DNA of 64,000 nucleotides from Streptomyces sp. SAJ15 (GCF_007595705.1 NZ_NISY01000017.1:1-64000), one strand, 5' to 3'; positions 31,589 to 40,631 are shown, numbered from the stretch's first letter. Numbers and translations: made by a program. Notes: a model not told the origin generated them from the sequence alone.

Positions 31589-32461
31589 ATGACGACGACG
31601 GAACGGTCACCGCGGGGGCGGGAGTCGACGCCGCCGGGTCCGCTGGTCGATGTCGACTGGCTGGCGGCGCGGTGGGGCGCCGCGGGGTTGGTGGTCTTCG
31701 ACGCCTCGGTGGGCGCGCACCGCGGCGCGGGACGGCGGATCCCGGGGGCGCGCCCCTTCGACATCGACGGCGCGCTGTCCGACCACACCGGTCCGCTGCC
31801 CCACACGATGCCCGACGCCGCGCGGTTCACCGAGGAGCTGCGCCGCCTGGGCGTCGACGCCGCCGACACGGTGGTCGTCTACGACGGCGCCGGGATCTAC
31901 TCCAGCGCCCGGGCGTGGTGGATGCTGCGGGCGATGGGCTGCGACCGGGTCGCGGTGCTCGACGGCGGCCTGCCCGCCTGGGCGGCGGCCGGGCTGCCGG
32001 TGGAGGCGCGGCCGGCGGCGTACGCGGGGCGCCGCGGCGACTTCACCGCGCGGCCGCGCGCCGATCTGCTCGTCGACAGCGCCGAGGTGACGGCGGCTCT
32101 GGCCGCCCCGGACCGCGTGGTCCTCGACGCCCGCTCGCGGGAGCGGTTCTCCGGCGCGGCCGCCGAGCCGCGGCCGGGGCTGCGCGGCGGCCATATGCCC
32201 GGGGCGGTGAACCTGCCCTTCGGCGAGGTCCTGCGGGACGGTCGGATGCTCCCGCCGCGGGAACTGCGCGCCGCCTTCGCCGCCCGCGCCGGCGATCGGG
32301 AGCGGCTGGTCGTCAGCTGCGGCTCCGGGGTCACCGCCTGCGTCCTGGCGCTCGGCGCCGAGCTGGCCGGCTACCGCGAAACCGCCGTCTACGACGGTTC
32401 GTGGAGCGACTGGGGACGGCCCGCCTCCGGGCTTCCGGTGGCGACCGGCGAGGCGCCCTGA
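31589..32461 (+). CDS. sseA: 3-mercaptopyruvate/thiosulfate sulfurtransferase (tandem rhodanese)
   Basis: 290-residue two-domain rhodanese. The N-terminal inactive domain carries IPGARPFDID and VVVYDGAG; the C-terminal catalytic domain has RSRERFSG, GHMPGAVNLPF and the active-site loop VSCGSGVTA with Cys244. CG-SGVTA is typical for the 3-mercaptopyruvate-using branch rather than thiosulfate (CRKGVT) enzymes. It should move sulfane sulfur from mercaptopyruvate to a thiol acceptor in the cytoplasm. ATG 31589 is used because the reading frame upstream lacks family similarity. Monocistronic; it converges with the XRE-cupin gene. Confidence 0.87.
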   Translation: MTTTERSPRGRESTPPGPLVDVDWLAARWGAAGLVVFDASVGAHRGAGRRIPGARPFDIDGALSDHTGPLPHTMPDAARFTEELRRLGVDAADTVVVYDGAGIYSSARAWWMLRAMGCDRVAVLDGGLPAWAAAGLPVEARPAAYAGRRGDFTARPRADLLVDSAEVTAALAAPDRVVLDARSRERFSGAAAEPRPGLRGGHMPGAVNLPFGEVLRDGRMLPPRELRAAFAARAGDRERLVVSCGSGVTACVLALGAELAGYRETAVYDGSWSDWGRPASGLPVATGEAP

Positions 32462-32534
32462 GGGGCCGGCGACGGTCCACGGCCGCCGGGGCCGCGAGCG
32501 TCGAGGGACGCCGTCGGGACCGTGGCGCGCCGGG

Positions 32535-33143
32535 TCAGCGGCCGGGCTCGTCCCGGCCGCGTGGCCTGGCCCGCACATGCATCCGCTCGCCCTGACGGCC
32601 GAAGAGGCTGAGGAGCTCGACGGGCCCCTCGCCGGTGCTGCCGAACCAGTGCGGAAGGCGGGTGTCGAACTCGGCGACCTCGCCCGGTCCGAGGACCAGG
32701 TCGTGGTCGGCCAGCACCAGCCGCAGCCGCCCGGAGAGGACGTACAGCCACTCGTAGCCCTCGTGGGTGCAGGTCTCGGGCGTGTCGCGGGTGGCCGGCA
32801 GGACCATCTTGAAGCTCTGCAGCGGACCGGGCTGCCGGGTCAGCGGCAGCACGGTGTTGCCGTTCATCCGCCGGGGCGTGAGGCGGACGCGCGGGTCGCC
32901 GACCTCCGGGGCGCCGACGAGTTCGTCCAGCGGCACCTGGTGCGCTTGGGAGATGGGGAGCAGCAGCTCCAGGCTGGGGCGGCGCTGGCCGGACTCCAGG
33001 CGGGACAGGGTGCTCTTGGAGATGCCGGTGGCCTCCGAGAGCTCCGCCAGGGTCACGCCGCGCTGGGCGCGCAGGCGCTTGAGGCGCGGACCGACCTCGG
33101 TGAGGGCCCGGGCGACGGCTGGTGAGTGTTCCACGCCGTCCAT
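32535..33143 (-). CDS. XRE-family regulator with cupin domain
   Basis: 202 residues: an N-terminal lambda-repressor-like helix-turn-helix (about 17-75; LKRLRAQRGVTLAELSEATG, ISKSTLSRLESGQRRPS) and a C-terminal cupin barrel (about 110-190; CTHEGYEWLYVLSGRLRL, GEVAEFDTRLPHWFGS). The class binds small ligands or metals through the cupin and represses nearby genes, often for amine or sulfur catabolism. ATG 33143 gives the canonical N-terminus. An imperfect palindrome at 33153-33168, ten bases before the start, is probably its autoregulatory operator. Targets not clear; the sulfurtransferase is convergent and the next gene upstream is on the same strand. Confidence 0.86.
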   Translation of the reverse strand: MDGVEHSPAVARALTEVGPRLKRLRAQRGVTLAELSEATGISKSTLSRLESGQRRPSLELLLPISQAHQVPLDELVGAPEVGDPRVRLTPRRMNGNTVLPLTRQPGPLQSFKMVLPATRDTPETCTHEGYEWLYVLSGRLRLVLADHDLVLGPGEVAEFDTRLPHWFGSTGEGPVELLSLFGRQGERMHVRARPRGRDEPGR

Positions 33144-33152
33144 TGCAGCGCA

Positions 33153-33168
33153 CCGTTTTCGGAAACGG
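33153..33168. promoter_or_regulatory. Candidate operator of the XRE-cupin gene
   Basis: A 16-bp near-perfect palindrome CCGTTTTC-GGAAACGG (one mismatch) directly before the start codon of the XRE-cupin regulator. It is AT-richer than its surroundings. The 200 bp beyond it, up to the next gene at 33377, show no convincing gene. Confidence 0.5.
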
Positions 33169-33376
33169 CAACAGCGATTGCCATGCCCGAGCGCAGCGCC
33201 GCAGGGGCCTTCGCCGTCGCCACGACCTCCTCGCGGAGGACGTACGCGCCGGAACCGACCCGGACGAGTACGTCCGGCACCTTCAGCACGCCCGCCGCCC
33301 GGCACCCCCGTGCAGCCGGCGCCATCGGCGTGCTCGGCCCCGCGCCCTCGTACGGTCGGCCCGCCCGGCGTTTCCC

Positions 33377-34078
33377 TCAGTAGCCGACGGTGAAGCGGCG
33401 CTGGACGAAGCGGGGCAGCTCCGCCTCGTCGATGAGGGCCACGGCGGCGTCCTCAGCGGAGATGCGGCTGCGACCGTCGGCGTCGAGGAGCAGTTGGTCG
33501 CCGCCGACGCGGAACCGCCCGGTGCGCTCGCCCGGTGCGATCTCCCCGGCGGGGCTGAAGTAGGTCCACAGCCGGTTGGACGTGCGGTACACGTCGAGCG
33601 CGTCGCGGTGGCCGCGCACCGCGGCCGCGTACTCCCTGGGCACTCCGATCGCGTCGAGGCTCTCCAGGAGGCGTTCCCCGGAGTCGGCGCCGACCAGTCC
33701 GGGTTCGAGCTCCAGACTGCCGGCGCCGCCGATCACGATCAGCCGGGTCCTGGGGTGGCTCTCCAGCGCCTTGAGCAGCGCCCGTGCGGCGGTGGCGTAG
33801 ACGGTGGGGTCGGCGATCGAACGCCGCACCGTGTCGGCGAGGTCGCGGGCGCCATTGCCGGGCTGGAAGCCGCTGATCAGCACGTCCAGCCCGGGGAGGA
33901 CCGCGGCGACCGAGGCGGCGTCCAGGACGTCGACGCTCTTCCAGACGATGTTCTCCCGGTGCTCCTCGACACGCGAGGCGTCGCGGCTGAAGGCCGTGAC
34001 GTGGTGCCCCCGGCCGAGGGCCTCGCTGACGACGCGGCTGCCGATGGTGCCCGTGGCGCCGATGACTCCGATGTGCAT
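33377..34078 (-). CDS. NAD(P)-binding Rossmann protein (atypical SDR, NmrA-like)
   Basis: 233-residue Rossmann-fold protein with the N-terminal dinucleotide-binding motif GATGTIGSRVV at residues 7-17 and a following basic loop AFSRDASR that favours NADP(H). The later IVIGGAGSLELEPG replaces the Ser-Tyr-Lys triad of classical SDRs, so this is an atypical, NmrA-like or biliverdin-reductase-like member. It may be an NADPH sensor, a quinone reductase or an epimerase relative. Start ATG after GGGGAGA. The divergent intergenic region contains matched inverted repeats (34189-34215), so a regulator may control it together with the phosphatase gene. Confidence 0.8.
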   Translation of the reverse strand: MHIGVIGATGTIGSRVVSEALGRGHHVTAFSRDASRVEEHRENIVWKSVDVLDAASVAAVLPGLDVLISGFQPGNGARDLADTVRRSIADPTVYATAARALLKALESHPRTRLIVIGGAGSLELEPGLVGADSGERLLESLDAIGVPREYAAAVRGHRDALDVYRTSNRLWTYFSPAGEIAPGERTGRFRVGGDQLLLDADGRSRISAEDAAVALIDEAELPRFVQRRFTVGY

Positions 34079-34386
34079 GGCTCTCCCCTGTCCCGCTGTG
34101 TCCCGGTGTCCTGCTGTGCCCCGCGCGACGGCGCGCCGGATCCCCCGCCGTGACCTGGTCTCGCACCGTTCGTTCGACCCGTTTCCTTCACGGCGTGGCA
34201 AGTCTATACGCCGTGCAGTAAACACACGGACATCGAATTCGAAACGCCGTGCAGCTTGGCGCGTCGGTCGGCTCGTTCGGTCGGCTGGTGGAAGGGCGTG
34301 GGGACGCCGAGGAGAGGCGCCGAAGGCCAGGCTGGGTGGCCTTGTCCTGGCCGGGCGCACAGTATGGATGGCAGGTGGGTGATGAG
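34079..34386. promoter_or_regulatory. Divergent promoter region with ACGCCGTG inverted and direct repeats
   Basis: About 308 bp between divergent genes. A perfect inverted repeat CACGGCGT (34189-34196) and ACGCCGTG (34208-34215) frames an AT-rich TCTATAC. A second direct copy ACGCCGTGCAG follows at 34244-34254, 36 bp after the first. A perfect palindrome TCGAATTCGA lies between them (34233-34242). This is a likely regulator binding cluster over the promoter of the NAD(P)-binding protein gene; no TetR/HxlR gene is adjacent. Confidence 0.5.
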
Positions 34387-36990
34387 ATGTCCAGCGAAGG
34401 CGCCGCCGGACTTGGACTCCCGAGGTCACGGGCGGATCCCGTAGGCCCGGCGGATCCCGTAGGCCCGGTCGGCCCCGCCGACGCGGCGCCCCCACGGACC
34501 GGCCCGCGCCCCGAGACGCCGGAGGAGACCGTGACCGAACAGGGTCCCGTCTTCGCCGGCACCGCCCTGGCCGCCGTCTACGTCCCGGATGAGGAGGGCG
34601 GTGAGTTGCGGCTGGCGGGCACCGTCGGAGCCCCCGCGGAGCGGTACGGGCTCGCGTCGCGCTACGCCGTCGCCGGACGGTCCCCCGTCTCGGACGCCTT
34701 CCGCGCGGGGCGGCCGCTGTGGCTGACCGCCGCGGAGCTCGCCGCCTACCGGGAACCGACCCGGGACACCCTCCCGGCCGACGTCTCGCTGGGGGCGCTG
34801 CCGCTCGGCACCACCAACCCCGGCCTCGGCTGCCTGGTGGTGGTGGACGAGGCCACGGCGGGCGTCGACACGGAACGGCGCAACCTGATCGAGCTCTTCG
34901 CCGACCAGTTCGCCATGCTGCTTGAGACGAGCGGCGGCCCCGACGCCGTGCGGGCCCTGGCCCGTACGCGACCGTGCGCCCCCGCCTCCGCGGACCCCGC
35001 CTCGGGCGGCCTCCCCATCGGCTCCTTCACCCTGGCGCTGAGCACCGGGTGGATCGACGCGGACGCGGGTCTGCTCCGCCTAGTCGGGATCGCGACGGGG
35101 GAGTTCGATCACCGGGCGGAGATGCTGCTCGCCCGCACCGTCCCCGACGACCTCCCCGCGCTGATGTCCGTGGTCGAGCCGGGACAACTGGCGTCCGGCA
35201 GCCGAGAGCTGGAGTTCCGCGTCCGCCTGCCCGAGGGGGAGCTGCGCTGGCTGCGGCTGTACTGCCGGGTGCTGGCCGATGCCGCCGGGCGGCCGGAGCG
35301 GGTGCTGGGCGTGGTCGCCGACGCCTCGTGTCTGCGGCCTGGCGGGGACAAGGTCTCCCGGGTGCAGCGGCTCTCCGCCGCGCTGGCCAACACGGTGACC
35401 GTGCGGGACGTGAGCCGGGTGGTGGTCGAGGCGCTGCGCGCTCCGCTGGGCGCGGACCGGGTGGCGCTGGCCGAACTCGTGGGCGATCGCCTGGTGGTCA
35501 CCGTCCTGGACCCGCCGACGCCCGGCGACTGGCCGGACGTCTGGCGGACGGAGTGGCACTCCGAGTGGCCCGACGCGCCGACCCGTGCCCTGCCCACACT
35601 GGAGGAGGCGCTGCACCACGGCGGGACACGCCTGTGGCCGGCGGGCGCCGCCCTCGAACCGGGCCTGGCCGGGGTGGGCCCAGGCGGTCTCGCCGTGCTG
35701 CCCCTCCCGGCGGACGGGCGGGTCGTCGGCGCGTGTCTGGTCGGCTGGGACGAGCCGCACGACTTCAGCCCCGAGGAGCGGACGCTGCTGACCGCGACCG
35801 CGGGCCTGGTGGGTCAGGCACTCAAGCGCGCCCATGTGCTGGACGCCGAGCACGAGCTCACCACGATGCTCCAGCGCAGTCTGCTGCCGCGGCGGCTGCC
35901 CGAACTCGCCGGCGGGGTGGCCGTCGCCCGCTACCTCCCCGCCACGGTGGGGATGGAGGTGGGCGGCGACTGGTACGACGTCATCCCGCTGTCGGACAAC
36001 CGGGTCGCGCTGGTGATCGGGGACGTCCAGGGGCACAGCGCCGTGGCCGCCACGATCATGGGCCAGATGCGGACCGCCATCCGGGCCTACGCGGTGGAGG
36101 GCCACCCGCCGGACGTGGTGGTCTCGCACACCAACCGGCTCCTGGTCGGCATGGAGACGGATCTCTTCGCCACCTGCTGCTACGTCGAGCTGGACATGGA
36201 GGAGGGCAACGCCTGGATCGTCCGCGCGGGCCATCTGCAACCCCTGATACGGCACCCGGACGGCGAGTGCGAGGAGGTGTCGACCGAGGGCGGGCCGCCG
36301 CTGGGGGTGCTCGCGGAGGCGGAGTTCCCCATCACCACGGTCGGGCTGGCCCCGGGCACGGTCCTGGCACTGCTGACGGACGGCCTGGTGGAGTCCGCCC
36401 GGCTGGACGTCGACGACGGCGTGGCGCGGATGCGCGAGCTGCTCGGCACCGCCGACCCCGGCGACGTCGGCCGGATGGCCGACGGGGTGGTCGGCGACGG
36501 GGGCCGCCGGGAGGACGACGTGGCGCTGCTGGTGCTGCGCTACGACGGGATGGAGGTGCGGCCGATCCGGGCGGGCTGGACCGTATGGCGGCTGCCCGAC
36601 GCCGTGCTGCACGCGCGCCGCTTCGCCGCGCGCACCCTGCGCTCGTGGGCGCTCGAGGACTCCGCGGACGCGGCCCTGCTCGTCGTCTCGGAGCTGGTCA
36701 CCAACGCGCTGGTGCACACCCAGGGATCGGTGCGCCTGGACCTCACCCTGTCGGCCGACCGGCTGCGGGTGGCGGTCAGCGACACCTCGCCGCGAGCACC
36801 CGCCAAACCGGTGATCGTCGACTGGGAGTCCACCGGCGGACGGGGCATCCTGCTGGTCGAGGCCATGTCGTCCGGCTGGGGCTCGGTGCCGGTCAGCGGT
36901 GGCAAGCAGGTGTGGAGCGAGATCGTGGTGCCCCCGCGGGAGACGCGGCGGGCCGACACCGGGCCGAGGACGTCGGCGGATCGGGAGTGA
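34387..36990 (+). CDS. SpoIIE-type PP2C sensor phosphatase with GAF/PAS and anti-sigma-like ATPase domains
   Basis: 867 residues. Order: a Pro-rich start with a duplicated ADPVGP unit, an N-terminal GAF-like domain (about 55-190), a PAS-like segment (about 215-330; ELEFRVRLPEGELRWLRLYC), a second GAF domain (about 335-490), and the SpoIIE PP2C catalytic domain (about 510-720; VGGDWYDVIPL, VIGDVQGHS, RREDDVALLVL) with its metal Asps. The C-terminus is a HATPase_c kinase-like domain (about 735-850; VVSELVTNALVHT, GGRGILLVEAMS). This is the Streptomyces pattern of partner-switching regulators acting on anti-sigma antagonist/anti-sigma pairs. It starts the run leading into the sugar ABC genes, 13 bases after its stop. 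ATG 34387 follows GGTGGG. Confidence 0.85.
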   Translation: MSSEGAAGLGLPRSRADPVGPADPVGPVGPADAAPPRTGPRPETPEETVTEQGPVFAGTALAAVYVPDEEGGELRLAGTVGAPAERYGLASRYAVAGRSPVSDAFRAGRPLWLTAAELAAYREPTRDTLPADVSLGALPLGTTNPGLGCLVVVDEATAGVDTERRNLIELFADQFAMLLETSGGPDAVRALARTRPCAPASADPASGGLPIGSFTLALSTGWIDADAGLLRLVGIATGEFDHRAEMLLARTVPDDLPALMSVVEPGQLASGSRELEFRVRLPEGELRWLRLYCRVLADAAGRPERVLGVVADASCLRPGGDKVSRVQRLSAALANTVTVRDVSRVVVEALRAPLGADRVALAELVGDRLVVTVLDPPTPGDWPDVWRTEWHSEWPDAPTRALPTLEEALHHGGTRLWPAGAALEPGLAGVGPGGLAVLPLPADGRVVGACLVGWDEPHDFSPEERTLLTATAGLVGQALKRAHVLDAEHELTTMLQRSLLPRRLPELAGGVAVARYLPATVGMEVGGDWYDVIPLSDNRVALVIGDVQGHSAVAATIMGQMRTAIRAYAVEGHPPDVVVSHTNRLLVGMETDLFATCCYVELDMEEGNAWIVRAGHLQPLIRHPDGECEEVSTEGGPPLGVLAEAEFPITTVGLAPGTVLALLTDGLVESARLDVDDGVARMRELLGTADPGDVGRMADGVVGDGGRREDDVALLVLRYDGMEVRPIRAGWTVWRLPDAVLHARRFAARTLRSWALEDSADAALLVVSELVTNALVHTQGSVRLDLTLSADRLRVAVSDTSPRAPAKPVIVDWESTGGRGILLVEAMSSGWGSVPVSGGKQVWSEIVVPPRETRRADTGPRTSADRE
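34434..34469 (+). repeat. 18-bp tandem duplication in the phosphatase N-terminus
   Basis: Two adjacent copies of an 18-bp unit (GGCGGATCCCGTAGGCCC) encode ADPVGP twice, followed by a third partial VGPAD. It is in frame and harmless to the domain structure, probably from replication slippage. Confidence 0.6.
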
Positions 36991-37003
36991 GGAGGTGATC
37001 GGC

Positions 37004-38131
37004 GTGCGGTCGACCGGCGTGCGGTTCCCCGTGCGGCGGCCCGGGCTCCTCGCGGCCGCCGCGGCCCTGGCGCTCGCCCTCGCGGGGTGCGGGCAGGCCG
37101 CCCAGTCCGGCGGCGCCGCCGACGCGCCCCCGCCCGAGGAGGACGATCGGGTGACGATCGGTCTGCTGCTGCCCGACAGCCACACCGCCCGCTGGGAGGC
37201 GTTCGACCGGCCGCTGATGGAGAAGAAGATCGCGGAGCTCTGCCACGACTGCTCGGTGGAGTACGCCAACGCCCAGGGGGATGTGGCCACCCAGCGGCAG
37301 CAGGTGGACACCATGATCACCAAGGGCGTGGATGTGATGATCCTCGACCCCGTCGACCACAAGTCGCTCCGCTCCTCGGTCAAGCATGCCGCCGAGGCGG
37401 GCATCCCGGTCGTCTCCTACGACCGACTGGCCGACGGCCCCATCTCCGCCTACGTCTCCTTCGACGGCGACGACGTCGGCCGGCTCCAGGGCGAGGCCCT
37501 GCTGAAGGCCATGGGGGACAAGGCGGACGGCGGACGGATCGTGATGATGAACGGCGATCCGAGCGATCCGAACGCCGCCTGGTTCCGGGACGGCGCGCTC
37601 TCCGTCCTCAAGGACAGGGTGAAGGTGGAAAAGGAGTACGACACGCCGCGCTGGAGCCCGGAGAACGCGCATCTCAACATGAACGGCGCCATCGCCGCGC
37701 TGGGCCCCGACGCCATCGACGGCGTGTACTCCGCCAACGACGCGCTCGCCTCCGGCATCATCTCCTCCCTCAAGGCCGGCAATGTGAAGCGGCTGCCCCC
37801 GGTCACCGGCCAGGACGCCGAACTCACCGCCGTGCAGCGCATCGTCGAGGGCGAGCAGCCGATGACCGTCTACAAGCCGTTCAAGCCGGAGGCCGAGGCC
37901 GCGGCCGCGATGGCCGTCGCGCTGGGCCACGGCGAGTCGGCCGGCGACATCACCCGAGACCGGATCTCCACCCCCACCGCCAAGGATGTGCCGGCCGTGC
38001 TGCTCAAGCCGCTGGTCGTCACGGTCGACAACATCAAGGACACCGTCGTGAAGGACGGGATGTACACGATCGATCAGATCTGCACCGAGAAGTTCCTGGC
38101 GGCCTGCGAGAAGGCCGGACTCGTCACCTGA
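37004..38131 (+). CDS. Sugar ABC transporter substrate-binding lipoprotein (XylF-like)
   Basis: 375-residue periplasmic-binding-fold lipoprotein. The signal peptide RRPGLLAAAAALALALAGC ends in a lipobox with Cys29. The mature part resembles D-xylose/ribose-binding proteins of the type I fold (VTIGLLLPDS, GVDVMILDPVD, GIPVVSYDRL, YSANDALASGII). The ligand is probably a pentose or related monosaccharide. GTG 37004 is preferred over GTG 36995 because GGAGG lies eight bases before it. It begins 13 bases after the sensor phosphatase and is followed by ATPase and permease, giving a complete XylFGH-type importer. No sugar isomerase or kinase gene is adjacent. Confidence 0.86.
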   Translation: MRSTGVRFPVRRPGLLAAAAALALALAGCGQAAQSGGAADAPPPEEDDRVTIGLLLPDSHTARWEAFDRPLMEKKIAELCHDCSVEYANAQGDVATQRQQVDTMITKGVDVMILDPVDHKSLRSSVKHAAEAGIPVVSYDRLADGPISAYVSFDGDDVGRLQGEALLKAMGDKADGGRIVMMNGDPSDPNAAWFRDGALSVLKDRVKVEKEYDTPRWSPENAHLNMNGAIAALGPDAIDGVYSANDALASGIISSLKAGNVKRLPPVTGQDAELTAVQRIVEGEQPMTVYKPFKPEAEAAAAMAVALGHGESAGDITRDRISTPTAKDVPAVLLKPLVVTVDNIKDTVVKDGMYTIDQICTEKFLAACEKAGLVT

Positions 38132-38157
38132 TCAGAGGCGGAGGGAGGTGGGGTCAC

Positions 38158-38937
38158 ATGTCGTCCCCGCCCTTGCTGGCGTTGCGTGGCGTCTCCAAGC
38201 ACTTCGGCGCCGTCCAGGCCCTCAGCGACGTCGACCTGGAGATCCACGCCGGCACGGTGGTCGCGCTGGTCGGCGACAACGGCGCCGGCAAGTCCACCCT
38301 GGTCAAGGTGATCGCGGGCGTCGACCCGGCGGACCGCGGCGCCGTGGAGTGGGAGGGCCGCTCGGTACAGATCAAGCGCCCGCACGACGCCCAGGCGCTC
38401 GGCATCGCCACCGTGTACCAGGACCTCGCGCTGTGCGACAACCTCGATGTGGTCGGCAACCTCTTCCTCGGTCGTGAGCTGCACCGCTTCGGCGTGCTGG
38501 ACGAGGTCGAGATGGAACGCCGCACCCGTGAGCTGCTGAACTCGCTGTCGATCCACATCCAGGACCTCCGCGTCCCCGTCGCCTCGCTCTCCGGCGGCCA
38601 GCGGCAGACGGTGGCGATCTCCCGCTCGCTCCTCAGCGGGCCCAAGGTGCTGCTGCTGGACGAGCCCACCGCATCGCTGGGCGTCCAGCAGACCACGCAG
38701 GTGCTCGGCGTCGTCGACCAGCTCCGCGACCGCGGCATCGGGGTGCTGCTCATCACCCACAACATGGGCAACGTCAAGGCGGTCGCGGACGAGGTGGCGG
38801 TGTTGCGTCTGGGCCGCAACAACGGCCTGTTCGACGTGAACACCGCCTCCCAGGAACAGATCATCGCCTCCATCACCGGAGCCACCGGGGACGCCGTGAC
38901 CAGCCGTTCCCCCGGGTCCGGGGAGGCGGGACGGTGA
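38158..38937 (+). CDS. Sugar ABC transporter ATP-binding protein (single-cassette XylG-like)
   Basis: 259-residue ATPase with Walker A GDNGAGKST (about residues 38-46), Q-loop YQDLALC, signature LSGGQRQ and Walker B LLLDEPTA, switch His in LITHNMG. It has one nucleotide-binding cassette, while RbsA/XylG of enteric bacteria have two fused; single-cassette versions are common in actinobacteria and work as homodimers. A GGGAGG ribosome site precedes ATG 38158. Its stop overlaps the permease start (GTGA). It powers uptake of the ligand bound by the lipoprotein upstream. Confidence 0.9.
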   Translation: MSSPPLLALRGVSKHFGAVQALSDVDLEIHAGTVVALVGDNGAGKSTLVKVIAGVDPADRGAVEWEGRSVQIKRPHDAQALGIATVYQDLALCDNLDVVGNLFLGRELHRFGVLDEVEMERRTRELLNSLSIHIQDLRVPVASLSGGQRQTVAISRSLLSGPKVLLLDEPTASLGVQQTTQVLGVVDQLRDRGIGVLLITHNMGNVKAVADEVAVLRLGRNNGLFDVNTASQEQIIASITGATGDAVTSRSPGSGEAGR

Positions 38938-40148
38938 GCGGGCGGCACGGGCACACGCTCGGACGACGGCTGAAGGCCGCCGTCGACGCCTATCAGCTCC
39001 GGCTGGGCAGCGGAGAGCTCGGCTCGGTCCCCGTCGTCTTCGGCCTCGTACTGATCTGGATCACCTTCCAGTCGCTGAACGGCAACTTCCTCTCGGCGCG
39101 CAACCTCTCCAACCTCAGCGTGGACATCGTGGGCATCGGTCTGATCGCCGTGGGCGTGGTGTTCGTGCTGCTGATCGGGGAGATCGACCTGTCGATCGGC
39201 TCCGTCAGCGGGCTCGCGGCGGCCCTGTTCGCGGTGCTGAACGTGGAGAACGGCATGCCGGAGTGGCTCGCCCTGATCGTCGCGGTGCTGTGCGGCGCCG
39301 CCGCCGGCGCCTTCCAGGGGTTCTTCTTCGCCAGGATCGGGGTGCCCGCGTTCGTGGTGACCCTGGCCGGGCTGCTGGCCTGGAACGGCCTGATGCTGTA
39401 CGTGTTGGGCACCAGCGGCACCATCAACCTGGACGACGAGGGCCTGGTCGCCAATCTGACCAGCTACTACTTCAGCGACGTGGCCGCGGCGTACGGGCTG
39501 GCCGCGTTCGGCGCCGCGGTCTACTTCCTCAGCGCCTACCAGGACCGGCGGCGCCGCAAGGCCAACGAGATGCCGTATCCGCCGCTCGGCGAGATCTGGG
39601 TGCGCACGGGGGTGCTGGCGGTGGTCGCCTTCGCCGCCGCCTATGTCCTCAACCGCTTCCAGGGGCTGCCCCTGGCCCTGCTGATCTTCCTGGTCGCCAC
39701 CGCCGGCCTGGACTTCCTGCTCCGCCGCACCTTCTACGGACGCACGGTCTACGCCCTGGGCGGCGGGGTGGAGGCGGCCCGCCGCGCCGGCGTCAGCGTC
39801 GTCGGGGTGCGGATCTCGGTGTTCATGATCTCCGGGACGATGGCCGCCTGCGGCGGGCTGATCCTGGCCTCGAGGATCACCTCCGCGAGTCAGACCTCCG
39901 GATCCGGGATCCTGCTGATGAACGCGATCGCCGCCGCGGTGATCGGCGGCACCAGCCTCTTCGGCGGGCACGGCACCACCTGGTCCGCGCTGCTGGGGGT
40001 GCTGGTCATCCAGTCGATCGCCTCGGGCATGGCCCTCATCGGGGTGCAGGCAGCCGTGCAGTTCATGATCACCGGCGGGGTGCTGCTGGCCGCCGTGGTG
40101 ATCGACTCGCTGTCGCGGCGCTCCCAGAAGGCCCATGGCAGGGCCTGA
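38934..40148 (+). CDS. Sugar ABC transporter permease (XylH-like)
   Basis: 404-residue integral membrane permease of the BPD_transp_2 family with about ten spans. Typical motifs are LLIGEIDLSIGSVSGL near residue 82 and the cytoplasmic loop GGGVEAARRAGVSVVGVR, which contacts the ATPase. GGTSLFGGHGTTWSALLG near the C-terminus is diagnostic of ribose/xylose-type permeases. The start GTG overlaps the ATPase stop. It completes the importer operon, which ends here against the convergent HTH gene with only six bases between them. Confidence 0.9.
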   Translation: MSGRHGHTLGRRLKAAVDAYQLRLGSGELGSVPVVFGLVLIWITFQSLNGNFLSARNLSNLSVDIVGIGLIAVGVVFVLLIGEIDLSIGSVSGLAAALFAVLNVENGMPEWLALIVAVLCGAAAGAFQGFFFARIGVPAFVVTLAGLLAWNGLMLYVLGTSGTINLDDEGLVANLTSYYFSDVAAAYGLAAFGAAVYFLSAYQDRRRRKANEMPYPPLGEIWVRTGVLAVVAFAAAYVLNRFQGLPLALLIFLVATAGLDFLLRRTFYGRTVYALGGGVEAARRAGVSVVGVRISVFMISGTMAACGGLILASRITSASQTSGSGILLMNAIAAAVIGGTSLFGGHGTTWSALLGVLVIQSIASGMALIGVQAAVQFMITGGVLLAAVVIDSLSRRSQKAHGRA

Positions 40149-40154
40149 ACCACG

Positions 40155-40625
40155 CTATTCGGGGGTCTGCGCCGGCTCCTCCGCGGTGATCCGGCCGGCC
40201 AACCGCTCATAGCGCTGCCGCGCGGCCTGCGGGGTGCCGAGGCCGAGCCCGAAGGCGATCTCCGGCCAGGTCATGCCCCGCCCCCGCGCCATCCGGATCA
40301 GCCCGGCCTCCAGCTCGTCCATCTCACCGCGCGCCAGCGGCACCAGGCTCAGCGCGGCGGTGATGTCGGCCTGATCCACCGCCGGCTCACCCTCCTCCGC
40401 CAATGCCGCCCCGCTGAGCAGGAACGAGACCAGACGGATCGCCTCGTGCGGCCCGAGGACATGCGGATGGACCTGCCGACGGCGCTGCTCGTCGGTGGCC
40501 GCATGGCGCTCGGCGATCCGGAACAGCGACGCGTGGACGCGGTGGGCCCGCGCCTGCTCCGGGTGCGGGGCCGTGAAGGGGTCGGCGGACGCCTCGGGCG
40601 CGGACCTCTCGGGATTCGATGCCAT
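40155..40625 (-). CDS. Small HTH-like protein of unknown function
   Basis: 156 residues. The C-terminal 40 carry a helix-turn-helix-like stretch (RGMTWPEIAFGLGLGTPQAARQRYERL) that resembles the sigma70-region-4/HTH proteins often seen in Streptomyces; the N-terminal 100 are helical without known motif. The start ATG lies six bases after a good -10/-35 pair (TTGACA, 18 bp, GATGCT), so it is almost certainly translated from a leaderless message. A LacI-type palindrome TTGCAAACGTTTCG sits just upstream. The convergent sugar importer ends six bases away, so the pair may be co-regulated, but that is inference. Confidence 0.7.
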   Translation of the reverse strand: MASNPERSAPEASADPFTAPHPEQARAHRVHASLFRIAERHAATDEQRRRQVHPHVLGPHEAIRLVSFLLSGAALAEEGEPAVDQADITAALSLVPLARGEMDELEAGLIRMARGRGMTWPEIAFGLGLGTPQAARQRYERLAGRITAEEPAQTPE

Positions 40626-40631
40626 GCCGAC

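Noticed and set aside
33183..33383. Small plus-strand frame between XRE-cupin and NAD(P)-binding genes
   Set aside because: No ribosome site and no recognisable protein; the opposite frame through the operator is equally open.
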